Shown piece by piece: positions 58,150 through 64,000 of a stretch of DNA of 64,000 nucleotides (position 1 is its first letter; every line of letters starts with the position of its first letter). The notes below the pieces were generated by a model. That model was not told where the DNA came from, made no database searches, and saw nothing but the letters and a program-made list of their open reading frames with translations. The position numbers were made by a program, and so were the translations under genes. Source of the stretch: Blastomyces gilchristii SLH14081 (lineage: Eukaryota; Ascomycota; Eurotiomycetes; Onygenales; Ajellomycetaceae); the NCBI RefSeq assembly GCF_000003855.2, contig NW_003101682.1, forward strand, positions 3,995,632 to 4,059,631. The letters run 5' to 3'.

Positions 58150-60800
58150 TACACACATTAGTGATCAGTTATTGAAAATAAATTATTATCTTTCTTAAAT
58201 TATTATCATATCTTCTGAATTCACTTCTTTTACTTCTTTTACTTCTATTGAAGATTCACAAATTCTTTAAGAAATCACTGTGAATTACAAAGTCTATATT
58301 GTTTACAATTCAATATAGAATACTCTCTTTCAATTGTGATAAATAATCACTTCATTCTTCACATCTGATTCCAGGTCATGAAATTAATAAAAAACTCAAT
58401 ACAAATACTGAGATGAAGTATGAAATAATTATTAATAGATTACATTGTAGATTACTGAAGAGTCATCTCTCTGCTGTAATTAGTATAACTTCATTCAGAA
58501 GTATTCATCATGAATTAATCATAGCTCTGAAGAAATTTTCTGATATCTGAAGTCCTCAGAATGCAGATAATAAAAAAACAATAATCAGAAAATTACTACT
58601 AAGCTGATAAGTTACTCTATCAGATAATAATTTTTAGTAATATCAACTTTCTAATTTGAAGAAAATCATGTGAAAATAATCATATATCAGTACTCTGATT
58701 TCAACACTCTCATCTGATAACTTCTGTAAATAATTACTTTATATATGTATATCTCTGAATCTTTCTCTTCAATTAATTGAAAACCTTGAATTCTGAACAC
58801 TTCTTTAAATGCTTACTTTAAATCTTCATATTTCATATTGATTCTGTCTTCAGTTCAATCACAAGATATACTACAAAGTCAATATACAACATCTAGAATC
58901 AGAGTTGAAGAATCATCAAAGAGTGTCTCTCACAGTGAATGTATAAACTAGTACAAACAATCTTACATTTATGAGAGTTATATATTGTTACATTGATGAG
59001 AACTGAACTTATTAAAAGACATTAATTGAATTTGAATCATTGATCAGTAGTTATACTGAGAATTATATAACAGAGATATTAATAACTGTGATTAAAAATG
59101 AGTATTAAGATATTAGTCTCAGTCATCTTATAATTATAACTGATAATGCTGTGAATAACTACACTATAGTGAAGAGCTTGAAGTAAAAATTGACTTTATA
59201 TTCCTGAAATAATAAACAAGGTTATATTCTCTGTATTACTTATATAATTTAACTTGTAATGTAAACACTGATAAAGAATCTTAATATTGAGATAAAGAAT
59301 AATTTAATAACTAATTCTTGAGATGAGAATGAGATGAAAGTGATTACTCAAGTAACTTTTACATTCACTTTATAAAAGATAATATTTTTTGATAATACTT
59401 TTTAATATTACTTTTTGATAATGCTTTTTAATAATACTACTGTTAATTTTGAATAGATTGACTAATAATTTAAATATCACAGATTTAAAACATTATTAAT
59501 ATGATTTGTATCTTCTCTAAACAATAATAATAATTTCATGATATTTAATAAATAAACAAATCAGTCATATCACTGAATATGATACAGAATGTTAGAATAC
59601 AGTGAAGTTCAATATATCAGATGACTGTTCAGACTCTTTAATTGTATCACATAATTGATTATTGAGTGTAATACTCTGATTGAGAAAAGATTCAGACATT
59701 GAAACTTTCTGATATGAAGTGAACTCAGTTGAAATATGTGATTGATTTACTGTTTCAGTTTTATAAGATTATAAAGACAGTTTCAATCACTTGTACATCA
59801 ATGCTGCAGTCAGTCTGATAAGTATATAATAGTTTATTTACTCATCTTGAGAAGCAGTTAAATCACTGAAAAAGAAATTCAGTCTGAGATAATACTATAG
59901 TGCAGGCTATTATTACTGTAAGAAATAAACTGATATATTACTACAGTAAAACTGAACAATCTTTTACAGAGTACTATACTATAGCAGCTCTACTAGATTT
60001 CTCTTATTAAGTTAATATCTACACTTCTCAAGATTGAACAGAGAAAGAATGAGACTTATATATCAAATTAGTCTGAGACTACTACAATGTCAACTATCAG
60101 AGATTTGAATGAGCAGATGTTAGAGATATGAAGACAGTGAAATATAATTCTCTAGTAAGTAATGATCTTTGATAATACTTTATATTATATAGAACTATAA
60201 TACTAACTTTGAAACAGAACTTGTATACATTGATTATAACTAAAAATCAGGTAAAACTACATGCTTATACAACTGAATTTAACTACTATCTTCAAGATAA
60301 TTGAATAAATTTACATATCAAATCAATTCTAGAGTTATAAAAAATTGTTGAGAGTACATATTCAACTGTTACACTGATAGTATGTGATATTCTGATAATT
60401 TCATTGACAGAGATAAGAATGAAGTGAAAGTTCAACTCAAACTGAGATATTTATTACTATCACTGAGAATAATTATAAGAAGAAACAATCAAGAAACTCA
60501 TGATTATAAAATATAATATTATCAGACAGTTTAATACCTCTGATCACAGTATATCAGAGAAGTGTAGTTTTCATGAGAAAGTGAAGAATAAACTTGTACA
60601 AGAATGTATTTAGTTGTTTCATGAGTGTTATCAATAATCATTATCAAATTCTGATTATATAAGTAATCAATGAATGAACTGAATAAGACTGAATTTAATC
60701 TTCAGTCTCAGTCTCATTTTCATTTTGAAAGAATAATTATCTTTCACAGTTTATTCTGAGAAATTACTTTTATTTCACTGTTCTTAAATTAAATCTGATC
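58150..60800 (+). pseudogene. hAT transposase, decayed
   Basis: Reading through stops shows the hAT catalytic core. The segment VSLTVNVWTSTNNLTF near 58930-58975 has Asn where the first catalytic Asp (TVDVW) is expected. IDEN, then KTLIEFESLISSYTENYI follows near 59000-59060, and ITDNAVNNYTIVKSL near 59140-59180 is the second-Asp block. The helical domain follows (LKLSDMKWTQLKYVIDLL near 59705-59760, VYNSLFTHLEKQL near 59825-59865). YYSKTEQSFTEYYTIAALLD near 59940-60000 corresponds to the block with the third acidic residue. A BED-type N-terminus may lie near 58150-58400 but is not clear. Trp-to-TGA changes dominate. It would cut at the terminal repeats above and make 8-bp duplications. Confidence 0.85.
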
Positions 60801-60950
60801 ATTTTTCCTGTCATTTCCCTCAGAAATGATTTATTTTCAGATTTCTTTGAGACTTGATTCTGGTGAAACTCACGCCAAGAAATGTATGAGACCAGGCCAA
60901 ATGAAATTAAATGTGAAATTCTGGAAACCGGCGGCCAGTCTACTCTCGGT

Positions 60951-63900
60951 TCATTCAGCGAGTATCTGTTACATCAGATGGCATATCTTGCTCTCATCAT
61001 GAGAGAGCATCTGCCCTCGAGTTCTGACTACCAGGATGATAGTGTATTGTAAAATGAAAGTGGCTTAAGAACTCAGATCATTGCATCTGTCATTCAGTGA
61101 GTTTATAAGTAGTTATGAAGTACTTGAGATTCTTATAATCTGTGATTATCTCAAATTTGAAGACAGTTCAGACTTTGAAGTCTCATTCTTCTAGACAGTA
61201 TATGATCATGAGAAGTTTCTTGTCATAGATCTCATAATTGCATTTAGCAGGACTCAGTTTCTTAGACATGAAAGTGTATGATTGTAAGATATCTTTATCA
61301 TCATATTATAATATAGCTTCTTCTATGACATAGTCAGAGAAATCAGCTTCAATAACTGTCTTATAATCAGAATTAAATGTTATCAGTAGAGAGATATTAA
61401 TTAACATCTTCTTCATCTGTGTAAATGCAGCTTTGATATCTGCTGATCATTGAAATACTGAGTGTTTCTTAGTGAGTTCTGTAAGTAATCTCATAATATC
61501 TGAGAAGTTTTATATAAATTGCGGATAGAAGTTAGTGAATGTGATGAAGCTTCATATATCTTTCACAGTGTATGAGACCTTTCATTCAAGAATAGCAGAG
61601 AGCTTCTCAGAATTCATTCAGATTTCCTTGCCAGCTTCTATGATAAAGCCTAGATATTTTGTACTTTGAATCTCAAAATCACACTTATCTATAGCTATTA
61701 ATAGTTCTGCTTCTCATAGTTGTTGTAGTATCTTTCATACATGTTCTTGATATTCTTTTCTGAACTCATCAGTGAAGATGAGAATGTCATCAAGATATGC
61801 AGATATGAATTCATTATGAAAATCTCAGAGTACTCAGTTGATATACTTCTGAAATATACTGAGAGTCTTAGCCAGTCTGAAGAGTGTGACTACTCATTCA
61901 AAGAGATCATATTATGTTCCGACTGCTGTAAGTCACTCATCTTCTGCAGTGATGCATATCTTATAAAATACAGTGATGACATCTAACTTTGTAAATCATT
62001 GAGCTTGTTCAATACAAGCTAGAGTTGTATGAATAAGAGATAAAGAATAACAGTTCTTCTTTATTAATCTGTTTAATCCTCAATAGTTCATGCAGAATCA
62101 GAGTTCTTCATCTGGTTTCTTTGCAAAGAGAATAGAGGCCGCAGTCAAAGAGTTACTAATGTGTATAAATTCTTTATTTAACAGATTATTGAGTGTCTTT
62201 CAAAGAAGAAGAAGTTCATCTCAGAACATGTTATAAAGAAGATCTCATGATAATTCAGAGTCTTTATTATTCTTCTTCTCTAACTTAATGCTGTGATTCA
62301 CTCCTGAGTCTTGTAAGAGAGGTATGTTTATAATATTATCTTGTTGAAAGATATCTAGATATTCATGATATTATTGAGAGAGTTTCAAATTGAAAATCTA
62401 TTATTATAACACAGGATTACTTTTCTAGAGTCTTTTTAATATTAATCAGACTGATGAAGTAGATTGTTACATGATTCTGCTGTTAATAATCTTATCAGGG
62501 ATTCTGTCAGTGACTTCTTTTCAGAGTATTTCATATATATTCACAGAGATCTGGGTCAGATTCATGGTTTTGTAAATGTCATCTTCATGAATTCTATCAT
62601 TGTTAGAGAATATTAAGATTCTGTTTCAAGCATTCAGTAAGATGCCTTGTTAAGATAGTCAGGCAAGTTCTAATATAAGATTATAATCAAGATTATCAAC
62701 TTTGTATACATAGACATCTTCATGTTAATGTTCTTGAACATCTATAGTCAACTTCATCATGTAATGAGTAGAAATGTCTTTTGAGTCATCAAATTCTGTA
62801 AGAACTCAGAGTTTTGATAAGAGAATATGCTGAAGGTTGTAATATCTTACAACTGAAGATTTAATTATTATATAATCACATAGACTGCTGTCTATCATGA
62901 CTTTCATATTATATATATTGTTGATTTCAGTAGATACAAGAATTGTATTCATTATTATTTTTTCTTCAAATTATTATTATTCAATCTCTTCAAGCTTCTG
63001 TTTATGAATTTGAATAGAAGCTAATCTTTTCTCTGTTTTATTAAGATGTTTTTGTAGTTATCTTCTGAATCTTTCTTCAATGCAATGTGATTGATGCAGA
63101 CAGACACTGATTCATTCTTTGAGTAAGAAGACAGTGATCTTTCTCTCAAGTGAGAAGATACATAGATTAATTAGTAGTTGAAAGTGATGTGTTCTGATCA
63201 GTTATAGTTAATACAAACTTTATATTAACATCAGTCAGCAACTTCTTAGAAAGTGATCTTAGAAACTCAGAAGCCTGCTCAGACAGCAGAGACACTTGCT
63301 TATGTATAGATATTCATGTCTACTCAGTTCATAACATCTGCATCATTGTTGTTATTCTTCAGCACAGATATAGATATATGACTGACTGAGATATAATGTC
63401 TTCTATCACTATTCTGTATATTCTTGAGCTTGGTAAGATGATCATTCAATGTCTAAAGTGATATACAGAAGTCTTTATAAGTCAGGTCTTTGTTTACACT
63501 TATAAGAACCTGTAAGAGTTTGAAAGTCAATATCTTCTTGAGCATGCTAATCTTTATTCAATTCTCTCAAGATTAATCACCTGCTTCTAGAATCTTAATG
63601 TTGAAGTCAGAGATAAATATTGTGTGGTTCGGAAGAACATACAACCGTCGGATAATAACGCGGCCGCTTCCGAACTTGCTTACAAATGTAAAGGGGCCAT
63701 AGCGGCCACTAATTAATTTAGTGTACAGTATATAAGAAGCCAGCATATGTCTGTAATTGTACACTGACTCAAGCAACCTTTGAATCACATCTGATAGCAT
63801 GTCTAAAAATCAGTGAGAAGTGCAGACTTATTCAGAATGTGATAATTCTGTCTATGAAGCAATTTGTAGTTATTATGCCAGTGTGGTTCTAAAAACACCT

Positions 63901-64000
63901 CAAAAGATAGTGTATAAAGAGCAGTGAGTGAAAGAGTATCTGATTGATACTGCTTCACTTGTTGAAGGAAAACTTCACACTCAGATGAATGCCATGTATA
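60951..64000 (-). pseudogene. Family A pol and gag (5' part of the right-hand copy)
   Basis: Continues the minus-strand family A element to the window end. RNase H is about 60960-61430. RT is about 61500-62300 with the catalytic box YLDD intact at 61786-61797, inside AYLDDILIFTDEF. The protease is near 62880-62920 (MIDSSL). Gag runs from about 63000 to the end, with the zinc knuckle region near 63190-63240. A frame of 75 codons at 63573-63800 (GRYGPFTFVSKFGSGRVIIR, ending FNIKILEAG) is unusually well preserved. The rest of gag and the 5' LTR are outside the window. Confidence 0.86.
63620..63720. other. CpG-rich patch inside decayed gag
   Basis: GGTTCGGAAGAAC, CCGTCGGATAATAACGCGG and CATAGCGGCC stand out in an otherwise CpG-free region. 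The matching place in the complete family A copy (about 7490-7620) has lost them. This is either incomplete decay or a stretch restored by conversion from an active copy. Confidence 0.8.

Larger units (their letters stand above)
55127..60942 (+). mobile_element. hAT DNA transposon, 5.8 kb, decayed
   Basis: Ends TAAACTGACCG...CGGCCAGTCTA (terminal repeat consensus TAGACTGRCCG) with an 8-bp duplication CTCTCAGT (55119-55126) and CTCTCGGT (60943-60950). The single difference is a G/A transition. Removing it restores the family A RNase H-integrase junction. A hAT transposase remnant occupies the right half (58150-60800, plus strand). The left half (55200-57750) holds A-rich and microsatellite DNA and an unrecognised frame. 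CpG is kept only at the two ends. Confidence 0.92.

Noticed and set aside
55127..60942. Starship-type or Mutator-type mobile element
   Set aside because: A 10-bp duplication reading was first considered, but ends TAGACTG/CAGTCTA with 8-bp duplications fit both copies better, and hAT transposase blocks are present; no tyrosine recombinase was found.
1..64000. CRISPR arrays, rRNA operon, complete tRNA genes, bacterial-type operons
   Set aside because: Looked for on both strands; no regularly spaced identical repeats, rRNA core motifs or tRNA cloverleafs were recognised.

Overview
No host gene is recognisable in this window. It is a heavily decayed, AT-rich block of nested transposable elements, most likely heterochromatin of a filamentous fungus (an ascomycete is my best guess). 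The grounds are two chromodomain-bearing Ty3/Gypsy families, a Tad-like LINE whose ORF2 ends in RNase H and a C-terminal zinc knuckle, a Ty1/Copia element and a hAT DNA transposon. All carry massive C-to-T/G-to-A decay that turned Trp and Gln codons into stops. CpG is almost absent inside the elements, while CpG-rich sequence survives at element edges and in a solo LTR. This looks like RIP or a related methylation-driven process. CpA and TpG are still common, so the context is not that of classic Neurospora RIP.

Layout. 1-1728: 3' end of a family A Gypsy element (plus strand) inserted in the 3' UTR of a LINE (L0) that ends at 1908. 1948-6076: a minus-strand family A element lacking gag and 5' LTR. 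6077-27260 and somewhat beyond: a nearly full-length minus-strand LINE (L1), split three times: by a complete family A element (6417-12121, target duplication CTATT), by a complete family B Gypsy element B1 (14351-21913, ACAGT) that itself carries a CpG-rich solo family A LTR (18530-18838, CTTTA), and by a 5'-truncated LINE (L2, 25547-27041). About 27800-36315: a plus-strand family A element split by another 5'-truncated LINE (L3, 30775-34023). 36316-38874: unassigned AT-rich DNA with one more solo family A LTR (37901-38235). 38875-44846: a minus-strand Copia element split by a 507-bp non-autonomous hAT (42741-43247). 44847-45898: AT-rich DNA with a small undecayed island. 45899 to the window end: a minus-strand family A element split by a second complete family B element B2 (46520-53750, ACTTC) and a 5.8-kb hAT element with a recognisable transposase (55127-60942).

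Each nested insertion is bounded by a target-site duplication that reads across into the interrupted host element, so relative ages can be read directly. Family A has an 11-nt primer-binding site complementary to its own LTR transcript region, and family B a shorter 8-nt match. Both suggest Tf1-style self-priming. The Copia primer site matches the anticodon arm of a Met-type tRNA, suggesting half-tRNA priming. All coding regions are pseudogenes. The two N gaps (8838-9190, 34520-34621) lie inside family A copies. Domain positions are approximate because they were read by eye across stops and frameshifts.
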